This document shows positions 6,962-14,608 of a stretch of 29,355 nt of DNA, piece after piece. Source of the stretch: an uncultured Bacteroidales bacterium (GTDB lineage Bacteria; Bacteroidota; Bacteroidia; Bacteroidales; Paludibacteraceae). The DNA lies in assembly GCA_903912795.1 (NCBI GenBank), contig CAIWIS010000404.1, positions 1 to 29,355 on the forward strand. Reading direction: 5' to 3'. Numbering within the stretch: position 1 is the first letter of the stretch; the number at the start of each line of letters is the position of its first letter. A program made the position numbers and the translations under genes. The notes under the pieces were generated by a model. The model did not search any database, was not told where the DNA came from, and saw only the letters and a program-made list of their open reading frames with translations.

Positions 6962-8200
6962 TTATTTTTTCCTGGTGGGTAACTCAATACTTAATGGTAT
7001 TTCTTTGCGAAGCATTTTAGCTGCTTGTCCGGTGAGCCAAAGGTAATGATCGTTACCCAGATTTTTTTCGAGCGATACAAATTTACTTGCGCCAATCGGC
7101 ACTTCGGTAACACATTTAAAAATAGCAGTTCCTTCGTCCATCTCATCGAACATGGCTACATACAGCATCTCGCAGTTGGCCTGAATAGCTCCGGAAATTT
7201 GACTCCAAAAGAAGTTTCCACCATTTCGATAAATTTGTTTTGTTTGTTCGCCCTTCATATTTTTCCACGAAAAACCAGGGAAAACGAGCGGTGCATAATC
7301 TATTTTATTGGCCTTACACCATTGTAAATCTTTTGGAATTAAGTTTGAAAAAGCTGGGTAACTTTTTTCATCGTATCTGCCCACAAACCAAGGCATTAAA
7401 ATATCACATTTTTTAATGGTTGCATGCAAAGCTGAATCCCTTACTGCATCATTAGTTAACTCACGCCATCGTGTTGGCACGCCAATCATAATGCTAAAGC
7501 CGCGTTTGCGAAGTCCATCAATCAATTGATTGGCATCCTCAAGACCGTATGCACGTTTGTCGTTGAAGCCAACTCCCCATATACACACCAATGGTTTACG
7601 GTTATGGTACAGGTAAGATGGGCATTTCTTGTGGGTAGTGATACTGTATTTTGCTGCCAAATTATCCATATCCGAAAGCACAAATGTAGCATCGCCTAGT
7701 TTCATTCCACTTAAATCGTACATTACACAAATGGCTCTATCGTATTTTTGAGCAGCTAACATAGCCGAGTTGAATACCTTGTTAAAATGCGATAAACCCT
7801 GAGTGTTTTTAATTTCCGAAACAAAGCGTTGCATAAAAACACCATCAATTCCATATTCTTTCATCCATAGGAAATGGGTAAAAACGGTAGATTCGTCGGC
7901 AGAACTAAATACTTTAGCCGAAGAACCATCAGCAAATGAAAATTCAGTTTTGTAGGTGATGTTGTACTCAGATACATCGGGCCACAAGTCAATGTTGCAT
8001 GAACCCGATTTGAATCCTTGTTTACCACCATAATGTTTCCAATTTCTATTTGCTCCATCAGTAGGCGTATTGAACCAACCCTGATAACCAGCCATTACCA
8101 AGCCCTTGTAACTATCATACGTTCTGTGATTTTGAGCAAAAGCAGAACTGATATTTACAACCAATGAAAAAAGTATTATTCCAAAAATTCTATTCTTCAT
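6962..8200 (-). CDS. GH71/GH99-like glycoside hydrolase
   Basis: A 412-residue secreted enzyme using ATG at 8200, which starts a clear signal peptide (MKNRIFGIILFSLVVNISSAFAQ). An upstream in-frame ATG at 8260 would add 20 non-signal-like residues that include one arm of a hairpin, so I reject it. The mature start (YKGLVMAGYQGWFNTPTDG) is typical of the GH71/99-like group. The key motif is FDEMDEGT, with E353 and E356 (numbered from this start) matching the paired Glu spaced by three in GH99 endo-alpha-mannosidases/mannanases (NEWHEGT-type). Family knowledge points to alpha-mannan or alpha-glucan cleavage; with a GH92 in the same regulon I favour alpha-mannoside, but substrate cannot be read from sequence. 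There is no T9SS tail or lipobox, so the expected location is the periplasm. It is the last gene of the transcript from module C. Upstream it is separated from the LamG gene by a strong hairpin. Confidence 0.82.
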   Translation of the reverse strand: MKNRIFGIILFSLVVNISSAFAQNHRTYDSYKGLVMAGYQGWFNTPTDGANRNWKHYGGKQGFKSGSCNIDLWPDVSEYNITYKTEFSFADGSSAKVFSSADESTVFTHFLWMKEYGIDGVFMQRFVSEIKNTQGLSHFNKVFNSAMLAAQKYDRAICVMYDLSGMKLGDATFVLSDMDNLAAKYSITTHKKCPSYLYHNRKPLVCIWGVGFNDKRAYGLEDANQLIDGLRKRGFSIMIGVPTRWRELTNDAVRDSALHATIKKCDILMPWFVGRYDEKSYPAFSNLIPKDLQWCKANKIDYAPLVFPGFSWKNMKGEQTKQIYRNGGNFFWSQISGAIQANCEMLYVAMFDEMDEGTAIFKCVTEVPIGASKFVSLEKNLGNDHYLWLTGQAAKMLRKEIPLSIELPTRKK

Positions 8201-8232
8201 ATCTATTTTTAATTCAACATCATTTAAACAAT

Positions 8233-8270
8233 GACTCAGATTACGCAACACCAAAAGCATAATCTGAGTC
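8233..8270 (-). other. Intercistronic hairpin (14-bp stem) without a U-run
   Basis: GACTCAGATTA (8233-8243) and TAATCTGAGTC (8260-8270) are perfect inverted repeats; inner bases extend the stem to 14 bp around a 10-nt loop. On the minus strand it is followed by AUUGUUUAAAU, not a run of U, and by the GH71/99-like start 33 bp further. No TAnnTTTG promoter is visible in this gap. It is therefore more likely an mRNA stability, processing or partial attenuation element than a full terminator. Confidence 0.65.
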
Positions 8271-8318
8271 TATGGAAAACAAAACAAGCAATTTATTATA
8301 AAACTAATTCTTTAAAAT

Positions 8319-9059
8319 TTATTTTTTTGAAGGACTTTCGTTATAAACTGCCTTAATTTCATCCTGTGTTAACGCTTTGTTATACAATCTGAAATCTACA
8401 ATACTACCATTATAGCTATGCCCAATTCTAATTACATTTGTAGTTTGTAATGGAACTGAATTTTTTACATTTGCGGTCCACTCCACATTATCAACATAAC
8501 ATTTTAGACCACCTGTAGTACCATCAGTTGAAGTGATTACATAATGGTGCCAAACGTTCTCGTTACTTGTATTTTCTAGAGGATTGGTATAATTATTTTT
8601 TGACTCGGAACCACATAAAATGGTAATTGTTTTACCATTTGCTGGTGTAATTATCAATAGACCACCTCCACCACCAGGTAATCCAAGTTGACCAAATAAG
8701 GCAATTTGATCAACCGCCCCCTGAGCTACTTCTTTTTTTGCCCAAAATGAATATGTTCTGTCACTTGCTCCAATTACCTGATTAAGAGATGGATTACGTA
8801 GCACGATTGCATTAGCTATCTTGTTGAAAGATAATACATTTCCTTTTTCTTTATCTACTATACCACTATTAATAGTAGCATCTTTAGGGGAAATCCCAAG
8901 CTGTTTAGTTCCTATTGCATAATCTGTGATAGTAGTAGCACCTACCGGTTCATTCAGTTTCCACCAAAGTTTGAGGTTAGCAACTGCAGTTTGAGCCATA
9001 ATTTGATTTGCGCTTATAGCACAAATCGATAATAAAAATAAAATACGTGTTAGTTTCAT
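8319..9059 (-). CDS. Secreted LamG/concanavalin-like domain protein
   Basis: A 246-residue protein with an N-terminal Sec signal (MKLTRILFLLSICAISANQIMAQ) followed by a single LamG-like (LamG_3, concanavalin A-like jelly roll) domain over most of its length. Diagnostic stretches are LKLWWKLNEPVGATTITDYA near residues 29-48, RTYSFWAKK near 100, VWHHYVITSTDG near 168-179, LKCYVDNVEW near 184-193 and the terminal VDFRLYNKALTQDEIKAVYN. These domains bind or hydrolyse glycans; no catalytic signature is visible, so a carbohydrate-binding role is the cautious reading. There is neither a lipobox nor a T9SS tail, unusual among its neighbours, so it is probably periplasmic. It is co-transcribed after the PATR twins (37-bp gap) and before the GH71/99-like hydrolase, perhaps as a binding partner of that enzyme. 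Confidence 0.8.
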   Translation of the reverse strand: MKLTRILFLLSICAISANQIMAQTAVANLKLWWKLNEPVGATTITDYAIGTKQLGISPKDATINSGIVDKEKGNVLSFNKIANAIVLRNPSLNQVIGASDRTYSFWAKKEVAQGAVDQIALFGQLGLPGGGGGLLIITPANGKTITILCGSESKNNYTNPLENTSNENVWHHYVITSTDGTTGGLKCYVDNVEWTANVKNSVPLQTTNVIRIGHSYNGSIVDFRLYNKALTQDEIKAVYNESPSKK

Positions 9060-9096
9060 GAGATTCTTTTTTGATTTTTTAATTTTTATTTATTGT

Positions 9097-10959
9097 TTAG
9101 CGAATTACCTTGAGTGTTTTTGTTCCGATTTTAACAAGGTACAATCCATTTTCAGCTAATAAAATGTTGGTATTTGTATTGTCTGTTAATTTCGAAGCAA
9201 CCAAAATTCCGTTAGTATTATACACGTTTATCTTAACGGGTTGCTTCAAGCCACGAATGCTAAGATTTCCATCTTTAAGGACAGAAAGAGTAATTGAACT
9301 CATATCAATATCGTTAATACCTGAAAGTGTTGACGGAACTAATTCACCATTTGACAATAGCATTGCACCATTACTATAACCCGAAAAGTTGATTTGAGCC
9401 AATTGTGAGATAGTTAAACTATTTGCATCGGAACCCACCATTATTTTACCAGTAGTACCACTCTGTCCTTTTGTTCCGGTCCAGCCGGTAATGGTTAGTG
9501 TTTTTGCAGCTGTCCAAGTCGCTGCACTGCTATTTGCAAACGTTAAGGTATGTACACCTGTGCCCAAAGCAATGTTTGCATTATCAGTTATAATCAATGT
9601 TCCAATATTCTCAGAAAATCCAATTGTTGCACCAGTTTTAAACGTACCACTTAATGCAAGTGGACTTCCATCAGGTATTGCTCCTGTTGCACCAAGAATT
9701 AAGGTTTTACCAATACTAACTTTTGTTGAATCTGAATAAGTGTTTGCTCCTGATATAGTCCAGATACCATTTGTTACACTAAGCCCACCACTCACTGAAA
9801 TAGCTCCACTAATTGAACCACCTTGAATACCGGCAAGAAACAACCTACCTGTTCCACCAATGGTGTTTGTCAGATTCAGTTTCCCTGCAGCACCATTAAA
9901 ATAAGCATAGTTTGTAAGTATAACAGGACCATTGAAAGTCGCTTCGTTTGTTGAATTATTGGATATTGCACCAAATGTAGATCCACCGTGTATAGTTACT
10001 GGTTCGGCAGTATTATAAATTACTCCGTTAATATCAAGGGTTCCCCCTGTATTTACAACTGTTCCCGCATTCGTTGTACCTAATGCATTTTCGCTACCTA
10101 ACTTGAGCATTGAATAACTATTAATGGTAGTTATTCCTTTGTAACCGCTATTGTCACCCATCAATCGGAGTGGACTTAATATGTTTCCAGAATTTATTGT
10201 TGAACTCAAGGTTAAGCCTATCCCAGCATCCCCAGTAAGACCTCCCTGGAATGTTACCAAACCCGTTCCATTCATTGTAATGGTTCTATTGGCTGAACCC
10301 AAGGATACAGGTGCAGTAGCTGCAAAAGAAAAGGTTGGTGATGCTATACCACCACCAGCGGTAACTCCACCAATGCTAAAATCTCCACCTATGTTTATAC
10401 CTGTAGCCGCATAAGCGTAATTCCCTGTTGCACCAACTGTTCCACCATTTATGGTTAAAACTCCTGCACCAAAAGTACTTGCACCTTTTGCAGTTACTGT
10501 TCCGGAATTCAACGTGAAACCGCCCAGATATCCATTTCCGGTAATAGCCAATGCACCGGCACCATTTTTAATAATACCATGAGTAGTTGCTGCAGTTGCC
10601 ACCAAAGTTTGTGTACCAAAGTCAAGCAATTTTCCACTTGCCACATTGAAAGAAACTGGTACATTTCCTGTACTCATTGCAGCCCCAGCAGTAACAGTAA
10701 CATTTTCGTTGGCTACAATTCCTGCAATTGCGATATTAGTTGTACCAGGTATAGTGATAGTAGCTGCCTGATCGAAATGGGCAACATCACCCTGAACCCA
10801 TGCAGCAGCCGTAGTACGTGCAGCATCCGAAAACCATGGAGTTCCTGTATTCCAGGTTCCTGAAGTTCCCCAATATAAATCGCCTGCTAAGGCAAATGGT
10901 GAAAAGAAAGTGATGTAAATAATTGTCAAAAACATTGTTTTTTTACAAGTTGTTTTCAT
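9097..10959 (-). CDS. T9SS-secreted PATR beta-helix protein, twin 2
   Basis: A 620-residue protein nearly colinear with the next gene upstream (11008-12873). Residues 1-25 are a Sec signal. The mature start DLYWGTSGTWNTGTPWFSD and GIVANENVTVTAG precede a right-handed beta-helix of autotransporter-associated strand repeats (GAGALAITGNGYLGGFTLN near 135-153, GDFSIGG near 190-200, ISGANTYSDSTKV near 400). The cap module (ANIALGTGVHTLTF to SNGELVPS) covers about residues 460-542. The last ~75 residues are a type A T9SS sorting domain (LSIRGLKQPVKINVYNTNG...GLYLVKIGTKTLKVIR). No catalytic motif is seen, so it is a candidate surface adhesin or glycan-binding scaffold. It lies 48 bp after its twin with no promoter between, and is followed by the LamG gene. 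It arose by tandem duplication, with the two copies still highly similar at the nucleotide level across the repeat region. Confidence 0.9.
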   Translation of the reverse strand: MKTTCKKTMFLTIIYITFFSPFALAGDLYWGTSGTWNTGTPWFSDAARTTAAAWVQGDVAHFDQAATITIPGTTNIAIAGIVANENVTVTAGAAMSTGNVPVSFNVASGKLLDFGTQTLVATAATTHGIIKNGAGALAITGNGYLGGFTLNSGTVTAKGASTFGAGVLTINGGTVGATGNYAYAATGINIGGDFSIGGVTAGGGIASPTFSFAATAPVSLGSANRTITMNGTGLVTFQGGLTGDAGIGLTLSSTINSGNILSPLRLMGDNSGYKGITTINSYSMLKLGSENALGTTNAGTVVNTGGTLDINGVIYNTAEPVTIHGGSTFGAISNNSTNEATFNGPVILTNYAYFNGAAGKLNLTNTIGGTGRLFLAGIQGGSISGAISVSGGLSVTNGIWTISGANTYSDSTKVSIGKTLILGATGAIPDGSPLALSGTFKTGATIGFSENIGTLIITDNANIALGTGVHTLTFANSSAATWTAAKTLTITGWTGTKGQSGTTGKIMVGSDANSLTISQLAQINFSGYSNGAMLLSNGELVPSTLSGINDIDMSSITLSVLKDGNLSIRGLKQPVKINVYNTNGILVASKLTDNTNTNILLAENGLYLVKIGTKTLKVIR

Positions 10960-11007
10960 AGGATATTTATTTTTACGATTAATAGTATGTAAGAATTTTT
11001 TTGAAAT

Positions 11008-12873
11008 TTATCTAATTACTTTGAATACTTTATCAGCCAATTTTACAATATACATTCCTTTCTGATTCAGAATGATTGGGGTATCGGAGATGTTTATCAA
11101 TTTAGAAACTAACAACATTCCGTTTGTATTGTAAACACTCATCAATGTAGTTTTTTGCAAACCATTAACAATCAATGCTCCATCCAAATTCAAGGTAACA
11201 TTCACGCCTTGCAATCCATTATTATCTATTGTTGTTGAAATATCTGATGGTATGATTTCGCCAGTTGATAATATTTTAGCACCTGCAGTGTGTCCACTAA
11301 AGGTAATCTGAGAAAGTTGAGTTTCAATTAAGCCCGTATTATCAGTACCAACAAATATTTTCCCGGCAGTTCCCCCTTCTGAAGTTGAGCCGGTCCATCC
11401 CGTAATAGTTAGTGTTTTTGAAGCTGTCCAAGCCACTGCACTGCTATTTGCAAAGGATAAAGTATGAACACCTGTACCCAACGCAATAGTTGCATTGTCA
11501 TTAATAGTTAATGTTCCCAACGATTCAGAGAATCCAACTGTAGCTCCCGTTTTAAATGTGCCATTTATAACGAGTCCACTTCCATCGGGAATTGCACCCG
11601 AAGCTCCCAAAATCAGTGTTTTAGTGGCATTAATTGTAGTAGTTCCTGTATATGAGTTTGCACCTGAGACAGTCCATGTGCCGTTATTTACCCAAAGTCC
11701 GCCATCTACAGAAATAGCTCCACTAACAGAACCTCCCTGAGCTCCGGCAAGATATAAAATACCAGATCCGCTAATTGCATTTGTAAGATTAAGTTTTCCG
11801 GCAGCACCGTTTACATAAGCATAATTTGTAAGTGTAACAGGACCATTGAAAGTTGCTTCGGTAGCTGAATTATTAGCGATAGCTGCAAAAGCAGATCCTC
11901 CGTTTACAGTAACCGGTTCGGCAGCGGTATAATTTATTCCGTTAATATCGAGTGTACCACCTGAATTCACAACTGTTCCTGCATCGGTAGTTCCTAATGT
12001 AGTAATACTGCCTAACTTTAGCATTGAATATGCATTAATGGTTGTAATTCCTTTGAACCCACTATTATCGCCCATTAAACGTAGTGGACTTAAAGTATTT
12101 CCCGAATTAATAGTTGAACTCAGGGTTAAGCCTACATTTGCATCTCCGCTCATATTTCCCTGAAATGTTATCAGTCCAGTTCCATTCATTGTAATGGTTC
12201 GGGTAGCTGAACCCAAGGACACAGGCGCAGTAGCAGCAAAAGAAAAGGTTGGTGATGCTATACCACCTCCAGCGCTAACTCCACCAATGCTAAAATCTCC
12301 ACGAATGTTCAAACCTGTGGCTGCATAAGCATAATTTCCTACTGCTCCGATTGTGCCACCATTTATTGTTATAGGACCTAATCCAAAAGCATTTGCACCT
12401 TTTGTAGTTACTGTTCCGGCAGTCAAAGTGAACCCACCCAGATATCCGTTTCCTGTAATGGCCAATGTACCAGCACCATCTTTTATAATACCGTGAGTAG
12501 TACCTGCTGTAGCAATCAAAGTTTGTGTCCCAAAGTCAAGTAATTTTCCACTTGCCACATTGAAAGAAACAGGTGATCCGGTACTAATAGCAGATCCTGC
12601 TGTAACTGTTACATTATCGTTGGCCACAATTCCAGCAATTGAGATATTAGTCGTGCCAGACACAGTGATAGTAGCTGCCTGATCGAAATGTGCCACTTCA
12701 CCCTGAATCCATGCGACCGGTGTTGTGCGTGCAACATCCGAGAACCATGGGGTTCCGGTATTCCAGGTTCCTGAAGTTCCCCAATATAAATCTGCCGCTA
12801 AGGCGAATTGAGAGAAAATGGAAATACATCCCAAAACAATAAATACTAATTTTGAGTAATTGTTTTTTTTCAT
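11008..12873 (-). CDS. T9SS-secreted PATR beta-helix protein, twin 1
   Basis: A 621-residue twin of the following gene. Residues 1-26 are a Sec signal (MKKNNYSKLVFIVLGCISIF...ALA). The mature N-terminus DLYWGTSGTWNTGTPWFSD leads into PATR strand repeats: GAGTLAITGNGYLGGFTLTAG near 133-153, GDFSIGG near 192-198 and VSGANSYTGTTTINATKTLILG near 402-423. The cap module (ATIALGTGVHTLSF to STGEIIPS) lies at about 461-543. The type A T9SS sorting domain occupies about 548-621 (LIVNGLQKTTLMSVYNTNG...GMYIVKLADKVFKVIR). No catalytic residues are recognisable. It heads the third transcription unit of the regulon, directly downstream of promoter module C, followed by twin 2, the LamG protein and the GH71/99-like enzyme. 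Divergence between the twins is greatest in the sorting domain and some loops, whereas the helix core is strongly conserved. Confidence 0.9.
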   Translation of the reverse strand: MKKNNYSKLVFIVLGCISIFSQFALAADLYWGTSGTWNTGTPWFSDVARTTPVAWIQGEVAHFDQAATITVSGTTNISIAGIVANDNVTVTAGSAISTGSPVSFNVASGKLLDFGTQTLIATAGTTHGIIKDGAGTLAITGNGYLGGFTLTAGTVTTKGANAFGLGPITINGGTIGAVGNYAYAATGLNIRGDFSIGGVSAGGGIASPTFSFAATAPVSLGSATRTITMNGTGLITFQGNMSGDANVGLTLSSTINSGNTLSPLRLMGDNSGFKGITTINAYSMLKLGSITTLGTTDAGTVVNSGGTLDINGINYTAAEPVTVNGGSAFAAIANNSATEATFNGPVTLTNYAYVNGAAGKLNLTNAISGSGILYLAGAQGGSVSGAISVDGGLWVNNGTWTVSGANSYTGTTTINATKTLILGASGAIPDGSGLVINGTFKTGATVGFSESLGTLTINDNATIALGTGVHTLSFANSSAVAWTASKTLTITGWTGSTSEGGTAGKIFVGTDNTGLIETQLSQITFSGHTAGAKILSTGEIIPSDISTTIDNNGLQGVNVTLNLDGALIVNGLQKTTLMSVYNTNGMLLVSKLINISDTPIILNQKGMYIVKLADKVFKVIR

Positions 12874-12917
12874 ACGATTATTATTTTTGATTAATATGAT
12901 AGTTTGAATTATTGTTG

Positions 12918-12963
12918 CAAAAATAGAAACAGCTATTTAATTAAAGATTAATTCTGGATTAAT
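12918..12963 (-). promoter_or_regulatory. Promoter module C: triple ATTAAT-type direct repeat + TAnnTTTG
   Basis: On the coding strand ATTAATC (12963-12957), ATTAATC (12952-12946) and ATTAAAT (12941-12935) have 4-bp spacers. Nine bases later comes TATTTTTG (12925-12918), about 45 bp before the ATG of PATR twin 1. It lies in the only sizeable gap between the sulfatase and the twin genes and gives the twins their own promoter. The geometry is identical to modules A, B and D. Confidence 0.85.
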
Positions 12964-12991
12964 ATGATAGAAAATAACAACTATTTGATTT

Positions 12992-14596
12992 TTATTTTTT
13001 TGAAGATTTATTTGCCATCTCCGTTTTCCCCACACCTGATATCTTCTTTTCAAAATCGGCATAATACTCAAACAGCAATTGTTTTGTTGCTGCTAGTTCA
13101 GGAGCATTAATCTGATTATTCACTTCGTAAGGGTCAGCTTTACGATTAAAAAGCATATTGCCATAGCTCCTGTAATCACGTTTTGCAGCTACAGTAGTTG
13201 GGTCGAGCATGATTCCAAGTTTATAATCCTTCGTAATGACTGAAGCCTGACTCCAGTTTTCGGAAACTATATAATTACGATTGGTTTGTTTCTTTTTTGT
13301 TACCGTTTTAGCTAATGAAATACCTTGTAAATCGTATTTTAATGTTGGTTTTTTAATACCAACCAACTCGATTAAAGTTGGATAAATGTCAATAAGTCCT
13401 ACCAAATCATCACTTTTGAAATTCACTGCTGATTTACCTTTCCAAAAAAACATCAGCGGTACACGTAAGGTTTCTTCATATACATTATGTCCCAATGCTG
13501 CCTTCTCAATCATACCATGATAACCCACAAAGTCGCCATGATCGGAAGCGTAAACTACAATGGTGTTTTCAGCCATTCCATTTTTTTCGAGTTCAGCAAA
13601 AATTTCTCCCACTCGCGCATCTATTTCTGATACCAAAGCATAATAAGAACCAATATAGTTACGGTACAATTGCTCATCTTCGGCAGCCAACCCAAGACAC
13701 CAAATTCCGGTTTTGCTATTTCGCAAGTTTTCAAGAAAAGGGGGTATCTCGTTTGCCGGTTGATGAAGTGTTTGTGGCATTTGTAATCCATCATTATATA
13801 AAGTTCCTTTTCCCCATTTTGTTATATCGTACATCGATAAGTATTTTTGAATGGGTGTATAAGGTTGATGCGGATGATAGAATGATGTGAAACAGAAAAA
13901 TGGCTTTCCACCGTCTTTATGACTACGAATAACATCGAGTGTATTTAGAGTGGAATAAGCCTCCATGGTTTTGTCTTCGGGTAATTTTGAGGTGCGTGTA
14001 CCCATTTTAGCAGTTGGAAATTTGGTTTTTGCTTTCGAATTTCCGTTTGGGAATTGTCCAAATTCAGCTGCCCAATCTTCGCCAAATGCATCGGCATATC
14101 CTTCTTTTTCTATCCATTCCACATAATTTGCATTTGGCGATTCGTTATCAAGATGGCTTTGATTGTTTGTCCAACCTTTATCAGCACCCGATTCCAAATG
14201 TCTTTTCCCAAAAGCATATGTGTCGTAACCGTTTGCCTGAAAGGATGATTGAATGGATACAACTTCTTTGATTATCGTTGTTTCTACATGTGCATTATCC
14301 ATTGCCCCAATGGTTCGTGGATACAGACCAGTGAAAAGAGACATTCGCGAGGGTGCTGAAATAGCATTTTGACAATATGCCCTATTAAAAACGACACCCT
14401 GACGGGCCATTGCATCTAAGTTGGGTGTCTTTACATCGGGATGCCCCTGATAACCAAAAACATTGGCATTGTGCTGGTCGCTGAAAAGTATAATTACATT
14501 TGGTTTGGCGGTTTTGACCTTTGCGGCATTGGCTGAACATACCGTTAGCAATGACAATGCTGGTAAAATGAGTTTACCAGGAAGTATTTTGTTCAT
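12992..14596 (-). CDS. Ser-type sulfatase (family S1 / alkaline phosphatase superfamily)
   Basis: A 534-residue secreted sulfatase that removes sulfate esters from a glycan or other organic sulfate. The signal peptide spans residues 1-24. Metal-site and catalytic features: PNVIILFSDQH (D40, Q41) near the N-terminus; the maturation motif S80-A81-P82-S83-R84, i.e. the S-x-P-S-R version whose serine is converted to formylglycine; GKRHLE (K131, H133), where most relatives have GKWHLG; TSFYHPHQPY near 237-246; and SDHGD (D352, H353) completing the calcium site. A Ser-type enzyme needs a radical-SAM maturase (anSME) acting before export; none is in this window. There is no lipobox or T9SS tail, so it is probably periplasmic. 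It starts only 12 bp after the PATR-esterase gene and is the last gene of the susC transcript. The substrate class cannot be read from sequence. Confidence 0.93.
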   Translation of the reverse strand: MNKILPGKLILPALSLLTVCSANAAKVKTAKPNVIILFSDQHNANVFGYQGHPDVKTPNLDAMARQGVVFNRAYCQNAISAPSRMSLFTGLYPRTIGAMDNAHVETTIIKEVVSIQSSFQANGYDTYAFGKRHLESGADKGWTNNQSHLDNESPNANYVEWIEKEGYADAFGEDWAAEFGQFPNGNSKAKTKFPTAKMGTRTSKLPEDKTMEAYSTLNTLDVIRSHKDGGKPFFCFTSFYHPHQPYTPIQKYLSMYDITKWGKGTLYNDGLQMPQTLHQPANEIPPFLENLRNSKTGIWCLGLAAEDEQLYRNYIGSYYALVSEIDARVGEIFAELEKNGMAENTIVVYASDHGDFVGYHGMIEKAALGHNVYEETLRVPLMFFWKGKSAVNFKSDDLVGLIDIYPTLIELVGIKKPTLKYDLQGISLAKTVTKKKQTNRNYIVSENWSQASVITKDYKLGIMLDPTTVAAKRDYRSYGNMLFNRKADPYEVNNQINAPELAATKQLLFEYYADFEKKISGVGKTEMANKSSKK

Positions 14597-14608
14597 AAAA
14601 GGTTCTAA

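Noticed and set aside
8201..8260. ATG at 8260 as start of the GH71/99-like gene
   Set aside because: The extra 20 residues precede a perfect signal peptide and include one arm of the intercistronic hairpin.
13495..13890. Plus-strand 131-aa open frame within the sulfatase gene
   Set aside because: It lies entirely antisense to conserved sulfatase motifs; its low-complexity His/Phe/Gln-rich sequence has no recognisable domain and no start signals.
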